From Hyposmocoma kahamanoa (taxonomy: Eukaryota > Arthropoda > Insecta > Lepidoptera > Cosmopterigidae), in the NCBI RefSeq assembly GCF_003589595.1, contig NW_020653945.1, forward strand, positions 4,513,026-4,577,025: a stretch of 64,000 bases of DNA, read 5' to 3'. How positions within the stretch are numbered: position 1 is the first letter of the stretch; the number at the start of each line of letters is the position of its first letter. This document shows positions 22,894-32,900 of this stretch, piece by piece. The position numbers and the translations under genes are program-made. The notes beneath the pieces were generated by a model, which saw nothing but the letters and a program-made list of their open reading frames with translations, had not been told where the DNA came from and did no database searches.

Positions 22894-23010
22894 TACAGGG
22901 TCAAGAGCACGTCAAGCTTGACACTTAACATTTAAATCCAACCCTATGCCGCTTACGATAAGAACGGTCCAAAGTACAAAGTGTCAAACTTGACGTGCTC
23001 TTGACTGTAC
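22894..23010. mobile_element. 117-bp Tc1/mariner-type MITE
   Basis: The outer arms are near-perfect inverted repeats. Left TACAGGGTCAAGAGCACGTC continues to GACACTT. The right inverse reads TACAGTCAAGAGCACGTCAA and continues to GACACTT. Both ends lie at TA, consistent with a TA target duplication. The element is almost entirely arms with a small loop and would fold into a long hairpin. Confidence 0.75.
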
Positions 23011-23820
23011 CTTGCATGCATGCATGTGTGTCAAATAGGTGGATTTAATGTTGGAGTAAATGGGGACATGACGGAAATGTGAGAAATAACGTGGTACAGG
23101 AAATTGCAAATAAGCCATTGCTTCTAGCTGTCATCTATTCAAACTACTCGTTTCATGCCAAGGTTTATGAATATTTAAGTACTTGTAAACGTACAAAATT
23201 TGTAAGCATTAATATGCTTAATTAATTCATTTGCTAGCACACTTTCATAACTGTTTTTCACTTTATCTTTTAAGACTAGGGCGTACGGATGAAGAAGTTA
23301 CTTTATAAGTAAGGATTACGACGACCCGTCTCATATTACGATAAGTTACGACAGTTCAGACTTCGGCTGAAATATTAAGTCCAAAGCGCTGGTAACGTAT
23401 TAACCATGGGCCACTGATTCCAGAGGAGTGCTATTCGCGATACAAGACTGCGAAGTCGGGTATTTAGTACCTATTGGTACACGAGTACCAAATAGATATC
23501 TTAGTAACTAATTTGTTTTACTTTGACAAGCTGTAATTTATAATAAATTTCTTTAGTTTCCAGTGATAACAAACAAATTAACCAGATGGCGCTTATTGCA
23601 CCGATTTTTATGGATAGCGCCGACTATTCTTTTATTTTGTTTAGGATTAGCGCCATCGACCCGTATTACGGCACGTTAATTTATAAATAAAAATAATAAT
23701 AATGTATGAGGAGTGTGGAGGTCCTATCGATTCGCAGTCTCTTTCTACTCGGAGTTATAATTCTGGTGCATCGTGAACTTCTTCTCCTAATTATTGTAAG
23801 TTACTCGAAAATTGGCTCTT
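23011..23820. other. No recognised feature
   Basis: A GCGCT/AGCGCC motif repeats around 23585-23660 in mixed orientation. No gene or known repeat is seen. Confidence 0.35.
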
Positions 23821-24025
23821 TGAACTGCATCTACCAGCTGTAAACTCCACCTTCGCTAGAAGATTCCCAAAATCCATGCATCCGTATATCTACAATAGAG
23901 TTAACTCCTTGTATAACGTCAAGCTCTGCTCAAATTCGGAACTTAAACTTAAGGTCAGTAAGTTCCTAAGCACGTTGACATACAACAAAATAGAGGACTT
24001 GCTGAAGAAGGTGCGCTAGTTCACT
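23821..24025 (+). pseudogene. LINE (family L-CA) C-terminal coding end
   Basis: The frame reads PAVNSTFARRFPKSMHPYIY then NKIEDLLKKVR and a stop at about 24017. This is a typical C-terminus of an insect non-LTR retrotransposon polyprotein. The same last codons and following UTR recur in inverse at 48580-48655. The upstream RT part is absent. The clade is uncertain. Confidence 0.6.
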
Positions 24026-24123
24026 GCCTCAGTCCTTCGTACATGTATTCACGCACACACGCGCACGTACGCACACACACACCGACTCACACGCACGCAT
24101 GCATGCACGCACGCACGCGCGCG

Positions 24124-24180
<57 letters not shown>

Positions 24181-24660
24181 ACACACACACACACGCACAC
24201 ACACGCGCGCGCGCGCGCGCGCGCGCACATACTCGCACATACTCATCCTTTATAAAGGTTACCAATTGTAATTAAAATTAGAATTAATTATAATCTAATC
24301 TAAAATAATATAAGATTATGATAAAATAAAATATAATGTATAAATATATAATAAAATATAATGTAATATATAATAAAATATAATGTAATATATAATAATA
24401 ACAATGTTTGATCATAATGTGTACAATTTTTTCAAGAAAATTTTTAACTAAATTGTCTTTGCTTTGGCGTTACTCTTTTAACAGTAACAATGTTTTTACC
24501 GGTTACCTGCGAAACACGATTTGCCTGGTGCAGAAATCGTAGGAAATTCTCTGTACGTGATTTACGCTACAATTGAGTTGTGTTACCTGGTTCTTCGTCG
24601 TAATTAAATTGTAATGTACCTACACAAATTCATTTGTAAAATAAATTATTTGTATTTGTA
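24026..24660 (+). repeat. L-CA LINE 3' UTR with built-in CA microsatellite and AT minisatellite
   Basis: After the stop codon come TTCACTGCCTCAGTCCTTCG, then a compound (CA)n/(CG)n microsatellite at about 24050-24240. Next is an AT-rich tandem array near 24330-24395 built from a roughly 22-bp ATATAATGTAATATATAATA-type unit. The end has GGAAATTCTCTGTACG and TTTGTAAAATAAATTATTTG with a TATTTG-type tail. The same order of blocks, including the microsatellite, occurs in inverse at 48041-48655. Open frames across the microsatellite are artefacts. Confidence 0.75.
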
Positions 24661-25230
24661 GCTAGTACAAGATATTCTTAAGAAATAAGGATGCGAGGGT
24701 TCAATAAATAGTCTGTTACACACAATGCCATCTATTGACACGCATATTTATCAAAGTTCAGAAAATAATTTTATTTCATGATCAAAATTTAAATAATATT
24801 CCAAGAAAAGATATTGACTCATATTCATTCATATTAAAGAGGAATTAACTGATATCCACGGCCATTTACATATAAACTACTTTCAGGCTATTGATCAGTG
24901 CCATCTATTATTATTATTCACAGTTACGACCTGTATGTAGTATGGAAACCAGCAGTCATCTTGAATTATTGGTCCATGGTATTATGGATTACGTTATTTA
25001 CTTATTTCCATTATATACTCATGAATATAAATTACTGAATATTCCTTTCGACAAAATTATTGTTCTTAGATAGAATAGTCAAACTCAAACAAACGAAGGG
25101 AAGGATTTTAAGTATTAATTTAATAAATTTTAATAGACAGAGCCTAAAACAGCTAAGTGGAGGTGATAACTTAAAAAACCTTTCGTCCGAAAAGGACTTT
25201 CATAGACGACATAACTTGACGAAATTACTC
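24661..25230. other. No recognised feature
   Basis: Short open frames at 24891-25413 have no recognisable content. The latter part overlaps repeat B. Confidence 0.35.
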
Positions 25231-25391
25231 AGCAGTAGAGAGTTCTCCAGTGAAGTACTACCACCTGACCGATTTCTGCCGCCAAGCAGCAATGTCAGCA
25301 TTACTGCGTTCCCGCCAGGCGTGCAGTTTGCCGACAGGCGCACGACTTGTTCGTCCCGTCACTTGATTGATGAAAAAAAAAATTCAAAAAT
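25231..25391 (+). repeat. Dispersed repeat B, internally deleted
   Basis: The 5' part (AGTACTACCACCTGACC, TTTCTGCCGCCAAGCAGCAA) is joined directly to the 3' part (CAGGCGCACGACTTGTTCGT, GTCACTTGATTGATGAAAAA). The middle of the consensus is missing. Confidence 0.8.
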
Positions 25392-25435
25392 CAGTCCAAA
25401 AAAACTGAAGTAGGTTAAGTTACATATATTTGCAC

Positions 25436-25540
25436 AAGTGTATGCATACTTGCTTGTATGCATGCATGCGTCCTTGCTTGAATATTATACCTGCTTGTTT
25501 GCTTATATGCATGCTTGCTTGCATATATGCAAGCTTGTTT
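25436..25540. repeat. Degenerate TGCTTG/TATGCA low-complexity array
   Basis: Short words TGCTTG, TATGCA and TGCATGC repeat irregularly. A perfect 18-bp palindrome GCTTGCATATATGCAAGC lies at 25517-25534. Confidence 0.6.
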
Positions 25541-26099
25541 TTTAATTAACCTAACTGGATCTATTCGGTACAATTTGTTGTTCGGAAGAATAAAAATCTG
25601 TGAATCATGTTTCTAACTAGTGGGTATTGAACCTTCATAAAATATCTCATTCACTCCACTAATGCATGGTGTCCCTAACTTAAAGTGTAATATCAAATGA
25701 GAAGCGGCTTGAATTTTCAATAGCTTTCGCTGTATAATTACAGCTCGAGGGCATCCACGTGAAGTCTTTCTAGAGTACGTAAAAGGCTTTTTCGTTGAGA
25801 TACGACTTTCTTGTCCGTATTATAAAATGTTAAATACTTTCATTTCAAAAAGAAGTAATGACTGGTGGCATTATGAGTATAATATGCGACGTAAATTCAA
25901 GAATAATTTAATCCTTGGAACAAAATGTTTTTGAAAGTAAACAATGGCCTCGCTTTTAAACACGATTAAGTACTACAAAACAATACTCCATTAATTTTGT
26001 GTTCGAAATTCATCATTTCCCACTCTTGGTACAATTAGGTCATATCTACAAAATGATAACTTTCAATAGAGACGTTTAAAGATTCTACAAACGAAATTA
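25541..26099. other. No recognised feature
   Basis: No open frame or shared repeat identified. Confidence 0.4.
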
Positions 26100-26405
26100 G
26101 TTCATTCCTCTCCTTCCTGCACGACCCGCCGAAGGAGAAGACTCCATCCCCACTTCCTCGATGATTGGCACGTCACGACCACTCGAGCATCTCGTTCGTT
26201 CCTTCCCCGAACCAGTAAGATGTGGAATGGCCTTCCTCCTGAAGTGTTCCCCTTGCGCTATAACATGGAGTTCTTCAAAAGACGTGTAAACAAGGTTCTC
26301 CGGAGTCGGCAACGCATGGGTGATGCCTCTGGTATTGCTCGTGTCCATGGGCGACAATGACCACCTCCCATCAAGTGGCTTGTCTGCTCGTTTGCCTACT
26401 AGTTA
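26100..26405 (+). pseudogene. Jockey-type LINE C-terminal fragment
   Basis: Plus-strand translation gives HPHFLDDWHVTTTRASRSFL, then PRTSKMWNGLPPEVFPLRYN, then MEFFKRRVNKVL, RQRMGDASGIARVHGRQ and a stop. This arrangement (SFLPRT..MWN.LP..VFP..YN...FK.RV) is the characteristic end of jockey-like polyproteins in Lepidoptera. It is 5'-truncated, and no RT is attached. The minus-strand open frame over the same bases is a shadow. Confidence 0.7.
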
Positions 26406-27611
26406 ACATAAAAAAAAAATTCCTTTTTATGCTTAAAACGGCGTTGGTTAATTCCGCATAAGCGTTGAATCGATCGCTTTGGAAAAATTATATAGTAAAA
26501 TTGCGGATGTACACCGTTTACTATATGGTGTGAAAACACTATTCCTACAAATTTTCACCATAGAAAAGTAACACAAACTTATCTCAAAAGTTTACAAGAA
26601 AACCGCTGTATTCAATAGGTACATTACATATACCAATGGTTTTTTTTTATATCAACTAAACTAAATAGAACACGTATAGAATACCACTTACATTTTTCAA
26701 GTAGCTTCAATTTCGTTTGTAAAAAAATTAATTCTGAAATAAAGCCAGTGTCCCTGTCGCTCGACCCAAGCAAAATGAACCGTATTAGTACGGGAGAAAT
26801 TTGAATTCTCTAGTGCAGACCGGACGCACTCAATCGACTTGGAAGTAGATGTGTAGAGTAGCTGTTACTCTTTATTTTGGTTACATGTTTTTGAAGGTCA
26901 GATAATTGGTGTGTATTGAAAATAAGTAACTAATATAGACTATTACTACCTGATACAAAATTTGCTTACTACTTCTAATGTTTTTTTAGTTTTTTTTTTT
27001 AAATTTATTTGTTAATTTCCTGGTGGGTGTATTGTTAAGAGGTTAACGTTATTATAAACAGGGACATACTTTTACTTTTCTATATATTTCATGAAGAAAT
27101 CAAAAGAAATAAAGAATAAAGTACTTACATAATTATGAATACGAAGATCGGACATGAAGATAAAATTCTTCGACATGACTCCTGTCTGTGTCCTGTATAA
27201 CAAACTAGTGGAATAATTTTATAAAAAAAACATCATCGTAATATTTACTCAAAATCAAAAGTGCTTATTAGTTATTTGTGTAGTTTTGAATTAAAATTAC
27301 TATAGATGACAAATCTAACAATTATTAGATATGAAAATTTGCATTTGTAAATCCTAAATTTACCGATAGATAATTAAGAAAATAATTGGATTGTTTTTTC
27401 ATTTAAGGACATATAAAAATGACTAGCGGTATGGAAATTACCAACCTAAATCGTACAAAGAAAGAATGACGTAAGAATCAATCTTGTGTCAACCGTCAGT
27501 AGTCACAAACATACAGGAAACTTATCGATCAACTAGTCGACCTCTACAATGTTTAAACAGCGTTCAACGTTTCCAATGAAACAAAATGAGAAGATAAATA
27601 GTAAAAGCGTA
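26406..27611. other. No gene; rearranged SINE C scraps near 27130-27240
   Basis: ATGAATACGAAGATCGGACA at about 27137 is the inverse of the family C tail, and ATAACAAACTAGTGGAATAA at about 27197 is its forward terminal segment. They lie head to head. The rest is unrecognised AT-rich DNA. Confidence 0.4.
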
Positions 27612-28159
27612 AAGCGCGGGCCACACCGCGAACGAAGCTAAGCCATCTGGTTTCCGTAACTCGCTCAAGTTTACGCGATAAGTGCCTATCGATGAGTGCG
27701 CCGACGTCGGCTCAAGCTCTCATACAAATCTTTCAATTATGAGCATTCGGCACGACTGCACACGGCGGGCAGCGTTATTTTCGCCTCTCTGAACATGTGT
27801 TTAAGTTAATTTTTCCTCGTAGTGATCGCCTGTTGTCATTAGTCAGATTTAGTAGGCTATTACAGCGTAGTTATTTTCCATTTTGTACGAAAGCGATGTA
27901 TCTGTTACGTAGTAACTATTAGTAATCTATGGCAAGTTAACTTAGCTCAGCTCAAGCAGTTGTATGTAAAGTTAAGTTAAAAAAAATAGGTAATAAATAG
28001 AAACGTGCTATAACTATGGATAGGTGCAAGGTTTAAGGGCGGCAGAAGGGCGATACATTTCACGTAGTTTAGCGGGATAGTTGCGTTAGTTTAGTTAGCA
28101 CGGTTAGCTTAGTTCGCGTAGTTGTTACCTTAGCTTCGTTCGCAGTGTGGCCTGCGCTT
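27612..28159. mobile_element. 548-bp TIR element M2, complete
   Basis: The left end AAGCGCGGGCCACACCGCGA and the inverted right end AAGCGCAGGCCACACTGCGA continue identically into ACGAAGCTAA, giving about 30-bp TIRs with two mismatches. Flanks are AAAGCGTA (27604-27611) and AAAGCGTG (28160-28167), an 8-bp target duplication with one mismatch. It has no transposase frame. Partial copies are at 7898-8075 and 9150-9295. The 8-bp duplication points to hAT or P. Confidence 0.85.
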
Positions 28160-28457
28160 AAAGCGTGTTACTGGAGCAGTGGAAAATCAAACATTTAAAA
28201 AAGTAAAAAAATAAATTAAATGGTCGTTCCGTTTTAATGGAGAACTCTTGAAGTAAGCTTTTGTGTGTGTGACAATCAGCATAATTTATTCACGAAAATG
28301 TTTTGAAGAATTGTTTAACAGACGAAGCTATTTATACTGTGCGACTGGAAAGTGCATACTAAAGCATTGAAGTTAACATTGTTTTTATGACATTTATTTA
28401 ATATAACTTATGTCGTAAGTTTTCCTCTTTATTTATTTTATACATATATTTAGTTAG
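28160..28457. other. No recognised feature
   Basis: AT-rich, no shared repeat. Confidence 0.4.
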
Positions 28458-28742
28458 TAGCAGTAGAGCTCCTTGTGAAAAGGTTGGTCCGGGGAAGTAC
28501 TGCCTTACCTATTTCTGCCGCCAAGCAGATGTGCATTACTGCGTTTCAGTTTTGAAGGGTTAAGGGTGCTGGTGAAATTACAGGCACTTGGGATTGACAA
28601 ATAATGTCTAAGGGTCGTCACCCTAGGCGCAGTGGCAGTTCCCCTTAAATCTTTGAGATTTTAAGCTTTGAACGGCACTGCAACTGTTATGGATAGGCAT
28701 GTCACTTACCACCAGGCGCACGACATGTTCGTACGTCTCATG
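28458..28742 (+). repeat. Dispersed repeat B, nearly full length
   Basis: Begins AGCAGTAGAGCTCCTTGTGA and ends near CACGACATGTTCGTACGTCT. All central blocks are present with scattered mutations. The A tail is missing because SINE G starts at the 3' junction. Confidence 0.85.
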
Positions 28743-28744
28743 TG

Positions 28745-28980
28745 TTCTTCGATCTCACTGTTAGGCAGGGGCTTTACACGTTATCCGAGGATTGTGAACC
28801 TTCTTCAACGTGCAGGTTTCGACACGATGTTTTCCTTCACCACATGGTGAATTTCAATTTAAATTTCGCACATAAATTCCGAGAAACTCAGAAGTGCGAA
28901 CCCGGATTCGAACCCAGGGCCTCTGTTTGAGAGGCGCCAGGTCAAACTATTAGACTACCACGGCTTCAGATTTTAGTAAT
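28745..28980 (-). repeat. tRNA-derived SINE, family G
   Basis: In inverse the head reads CTGAAGCCGTGGTAGTCTAA, with box B GGGTTCGAATCC and then the body GTGAAGGAAAACATCGTG and GAAACCTGCACG. That body is a familiar lepidopteran SINE block, recalled rather than searched. A second copy lies at 31716-31935. Confidence 0.75.
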
Positions 28981-29495
28981 CGGTGGCAATCTGGCATTGT
29001 CTTCTATCGCGTTTTTGGACTTCACATAATCACGAGGCAATTATGAAAGTGAGAAAGCAGTAATGCGTAAATGTGATACCTAAATATGGAAAGGTACGTC
29101 GCTGCTCATCATGCAGCTCTTGTGCTACAACAGTATCTACTAAAAATGTCCTTGTTTCAAAATCATATTCTATCTTCGCTGTACCAAAAAATATCGAAAA
29201 GGGGAAGACGAAAGTTAATATCAGGCAAATAGTTTGTGCGAAAAATATTTTGATCTAAAGCTTTCATATGTAAATCCTGTGGTTATTGGCATCAGACGCG
29301 GTTTATTACACTTATTACATTGCGAGGGTACGATATATTGGTGGAGAGGGGACCACAGGGATGACTCTACGAAACAGACAAATCACGAATTCGTACGAAG
29401 ACGTGAGAAATAATCTGCTTTGCCTGTATTTTAGAGAGATTTTGGTATGCAAGAATTTCGTAATAAGAGAAGTAAAGTAAGATCAAGAAATAATC
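28981..29495. other. No recognised feature
   Basis: Two short open frames (29073-29258, 29286-29480) show no recognisable content. Confidence 0.4.
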
Positions 29496-29497
29496 TA

Positions 29498-29745
29498 TTT
29501 AACCGACTTCAAAAAAAGGAGGAGGTTCTTGGCTTTTGTATGCATGTTACGTGATTACTTCGGCGTATGTGAACTGATTTTGATGAGTTTTTTTTGTTGG
29601 ACAGAGGGTATCCCAGCATTGGTCATATTTAAATTTGAAGAAAATGTTCCACCTGTAAGGGTGTTAAACTAGGGGATGAAATCGATTTCGCGCAGTTTCC
29701 GGTAACCGATTTTAATAAAAGTTTACAAATAGATTTAATTCCAGG
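29498..29745 (+). repeat. Dispersed repeat E
   Basis: Starts TAACCGACTTCAAAAAAAGG and contains TTACGTGATTACTTCGGCG, TTGGACAGAGGGTATCC, ATTTAAATTTGAAGAAAATG and CCGGTAACCGATTTTAATAA. Confidence 0.8.
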
Positions 29746-30414
29746 AACTTTTGAGATCGTTTTTTTTTTGTAAAAAAGTTGTAATTTAAAATAAATTAAC
29801 TGAGATTTTGGTATAAGATTTTTTTTAATAAGCTTAAATTAAAATAGAGAAGCGTAAAAAAGGGTAATTATCAAAGAAGAAAGAAGTAAAAACAGGTGAA
29901 GAAAAGATTTAAGAGCTTTGCAAAGTATTTAAATCTTGTACATATAGGGTAAGAAAAAGTGTGCCTAACTGAAAGTTTGTCACAACAGAAAGAGGTAAGG
30001 AGAGACCATGAAATCAGCAATTAAACCACAAAGGAATTGAGACAAGGATGTCGTTAAATGCCCCTGGGGTAACACTAATGACATTGTGTATCAGAGTCAC
30101 AAAAGCCACTGTAATTTACGAGGCCATCTTTATGGACGTCTCGGACGTCTTCTTTAATACAGGCGCGTTACCGAATCAGCTGATAACATTTTTTATGGGG
30201 AAATATTTCTTTTTATACAAATGAATTACGGTCGCCATATTTTTTTGTGTGACGTTTACAGTCAACTGAAAAAGGCACAGGTCTCTAGAGTTTTCATGAT
30301 AGCTGTACGTCAACAGGTAACAGTGACAAAGGATCATAGAATACGATATTTGTATCGTATTATATTATATGAGCAATTATATAATAAATGCAATGAAATT
30401 ATATATCGTATTAT
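29746..30414. other. No recognised feature
   Basis: AT-rich. A CGTATTATAT word recurs at 30357-30415 near the hairpin. Confidence 0.35.
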
Positions 30415-30468
30415 ATAAGCGATTTTTTAATGCAAGTTATGTGTAGCTTGCATTAAAAAATTGCTTAT
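30415..30468. repeat. Near-perfect 22-bp-arm hairpin
   Basis: Arms 30415-30436 and 30447-30468 are inverse copies with one mismatch (ATAAGCRATTTTTTAATG then CAAG), around the 10-base loop TTATGTGTAG. It abuts the 3' truncation of the gag remnant. It could be two joined transposon ends or a residual MITE. Confidence 0.8.
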
Positions 30469-30480
30469 CACTAAACTGTA

Positions 30481-30879
30481 TTACTGTATTAATTGTGCCA
30501 AACTCCGCACTCGCGCCGCCCAATCTCCTAGGTCTTCGCCAGGTCGTTGCTCCGCTTTATAAAATGTACATCGCTCAGCGAACGAACATTTAGGAGACTC
30601 AAAATGAGTGTATAATTTCTCAATGAGGGTTGAGTATTCAACGGTATTCAGTGTGTTAGGAAACACCAAATCTCGTGCCACACGGTAGGTTTCTTCGACG
30701 AATGAAGTGAGAAGTATAGAACGCCTCTTCGTGCCAGCTTTATCGGATGTATCCGTCGATTCATTTGCAAAACACATCGCTTGGAAACGCTCTTTAAAAA
30801 TACTCCACTCTTGTGCGTTGTGGTCGAATATGAGGTTGCCGCCGAAAACTATGTTACCGTTGTTCGTCATCGCGATCAC
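30481..30879 (-). pseudogene. LTR-retrotransposon gag remnant
   Basis: A 132-aa frame starts shortly downstream of an LTR and primer-binding site. It reads FDHNAQEWSIFKERFQAMCF, RRSILLTSFVEETYRVARDL and WAARVRSLAQLIQ before a stop. This is the N-terminal capsid-like region of Ty3/gypsy-type Gag (the WxxFxxRFxxxF and ...KRxxLLxxxGxxxYxxxxDL layout). It ends well short of a normal Gag, with no nucleocapsid or Pol following. The truncation lies beside the hairpin at 30415-30468. Confidence 0.7.
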
Positions 30880-30920
30880 AATTTAATGTCACTTATTTTA
30901 ATAATCACACGCGTGATATA

Positions 30921-30934
30921 CGTTCTCGTCGCCA
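30921..30934 (-). promoter_or_regulatory. Primer-binding site of the LTR element
   Basis: TGGCGACGAGAACG on the minus strand begins two bases after the LTR end, the expected place for tRNA priming. Sites starting TGGCGACGAG are common in insect LTR elements. I do not assign the tRNA. Confidence 0.55.
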
Positions 30935-30936
30935 AT

Positions 30937-31102
30937 TGTGATATTTCGGGATAAATTCCAATAAAAGACGCGGATAGCAACATAGACGTTTAATCGTTCA
31001 CGGCAAAACTCACTAGCGCCATACATTTTGGTACTACCTACCAACTTAAATACTACAACGTGATTCAGATTCGAAAAACAGTTTCATTTCCTATTTGTAA
31101 CA
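30937..31102 (-). mobile_element. Short 5' LTR (166 bp)
   Basis: On the minus strand the segment begins TGTTACAAATAGG and ends CCCGAAATATCACA, showing the TG...CA ends of an LTR. It is followed by the primer-binding site and gag. No 3' LTR was found in the window, so the element is a 5' relic. Confidence 0.6.
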
Positions 31103-31517
31103 GTCGCGAAAACCTAAAAACCCGAACTAGTTTACATCAACAACATATTCATTTAATTTTGTACAAACGAAACGTTTTATTATTTTTTTCTCCAATTTAT
31201 CGGTGCAATGGTTTCACTGTACAAAACACCTAACAATTTTGTCCGACAAAGAAAGCTGCCAACGCAGAGTGCCTTGCTATTGTAATAATAGCGGTCATTG
31301 AACAACTCTCTCTTTCACTCCCATGAAATAGGATCATTTAAATCACTCGATTTGTTGATGAGAGATTTTAGAGTAATTAGCAATGTCTCGTCTCGATCGT
31401 AAACTGTGTACGTTAACAACAGTGTCCTATACTATTTGTTGTTATTACAAATAACAATGGCGTGCACATTGATCCCGCGACTGCTACTTTTGTTTTGGAA
31501 AACAATTGGTTTAGAAA
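31103..31517. other. No recognised feature
   Basis: No open frame or shared repeat identified. Confidence 0.4.
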
Positions 31518-31715
31518 GTAACTGTCTCCGTGTCCGAACGGTTACCATGCTGGTTGGCACGCAGAGGTCCTGGATTAGATTCCCGGAACGGGGGAAATAT
31601 TCGTATGGCGTATATTTATTTCTCTAATGAGTTTGGGTATTATTTGTGGTTGTCTATGTGTGTGTCCATGGCACCCGCGACACAGGGTTTCCCTAGTGCG
31701 GGGCTATGAGTATGT
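31518..31715 (+). repeat. tRNA-derived SINE, family A
   Basis: AACTGTCTCCGTGTCCGAAC, ACCATGCTGG and a mutated box B region are followed by the complete body to AGGGTTTCCCTAGTGCGGGG. It runs directly into a family G copy. Confidence 0.85.
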
Positions 31716-31935
31716 GCGTGGTTCGACTTACCGTCTCTCAAGCAGAGGTGGATTCGAATCCGTGCTGGCACCTCTGAGTTTTTCAGAATTAAATTTCGCA
31801 CATTTTCGATGAAGGAAAAGCTTTTTGGTGAAGTCTCCAATTCACATCCCCGCGTGGGGATGTGAATCTGCACTGCAGCCCTCTCATCGTGAGAAGAGGC
31901 CAGTGCCCAGCAGTGGAAATACATATGCTTACTAT
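31716..31935 (+). repeat. tRNA-derived SINE, family G
   Basis: GTGGTTCGACTTACCGTCTC and the box B-like GGATTCGAATCC are followed by GATGAAGGAAAAGC, CATCCCCGCGTGGGGATG and CAGTGCCCAGCAGTGGAAAT. The 5' head is partly replaced by the end of SINE A. Confidence 0.7.
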
Positions 31936-31949
31936 TATTATTATATTAT

Positions 31950-32345
31950 ATTTATAAGGTCTTGCAAAACCGGTCCGGTTTCTAAAATTTTGATTCCCGG
32001 TACTGGGCTTAGCTCAGTATCGGTACTCCCGGTATTCCGGTACCTCTTGAAAAGCTTAAACTGTAAGCATGCTTTTTTCGGGCTATCCGTACCTATTCAG
32101 TAGTTTAAGTAACAAAAATGTCATAAATAATAATGAAAAACTTGCTTCTCTTATCAAACTAAAAGTTTTCATTTGAAATATCTATTTGAAAAATAATTAC
32201 GAAGTATTATAACTGCGAAGTTGCCAAAGGGCGATATTACTCAAAGCTCTGTTAGGTAGTTCCTTGATGTAACCAACAGTACCGGAAATCTAAATCACGG
32301 TACCGGGAGTGATTGCATCTCGCCACTACGGAATTCCCGGGAACA
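31950..32345. mobile_element. Possible degraded hAT-like element
   Basis: CCGGTAC/GTACCGG motifs cluster at both ends in opposite orientation (AAAACCGGTCCGGTTTC near 31967; CACGGTACCGGGAGTG near 32297). This is the subterminal pattern seen in the clear hAT copy at 21835. The inverted right end reads TAGTGGCGAGATGC. No target duplication is readable. Confidence 0.4.
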
Positions 32346-32640
32346 AGCGGTAATATTTATGCATTCCAAAAATTTAAATCTAAAACTAAGACCGTTTTTA
32401 TGAAATAAAGGTTTTTATAAAATAGGATGATTTTGAATTGAAAAACAAAATTGTTATGAAGAAAGATATAAAGAGTGAGCAAGACCAAAGAAAATGTACT
32501 TACAATTTCTTTAACAACCAATGCACAGCAATTAGCCAAAACAGAAACAATGGAGTCAATAACAAGAAAGGCGCCAAAAACAGGTATATTTAAATTTAGA
32601 ATTCCAATATACAAGTAAACTGCTCTCAGTGCAGAGTACT
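32346..32640. other. No recognised feature
   Basis: AT-rich. The minus-strand frame here has no recognisable content. Confidence 0.35.
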
Positions 32641-32900
32641 AAAAAACCCGACCTCATAGGTTCCTGAAATTACATCTATTTGCCAAGTTTTATTGAAGTC
32701 GATTACCGGAAAGTGCGTGAAACCGGATTCATCCCCTAGTTTGCCACCCTTTGAAGTGGAATATTTTCTTCAAATGGGACCACTACTGAAGTACCCTCCT
32801 TCCAACAAAAAAAAATCATCAAACTCGGTTTACATATTTTTCAAACAAAAACAAACCTACGAACGAATTGAAAAACCTCCTCCTTTTTTTCCTCCTCCTT
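32641..32900 (-). repeat. Dispersed repeat E
   Basis: AAAAACCCGACCTCATAGGT starts the copy, followed by CGGATTCATCCCCTAGTTTG and GTACCCTCCTTCCAAC, then the CTCCTCC end. Confidence 0.75.

Noticed and set aside
24029..24265. Long open frames on both strands over the CA/TG block
   Set aside because: They are produced by the dinucleotide microsatellite and have no real protein content.
25436..25540. Possible CRISPR-like or spaced repeat array
   Set aside because: The words TGCTTG and TATGCA are irregular, with no constant repeat/spacer structure. It is low-complexity DNA in a eukaryotic context.
26097..26357. 86-codon minus-strand frame
   Set aside because: The plus strand encodes a clear jockey-like LINE C-terminus over the same bases.
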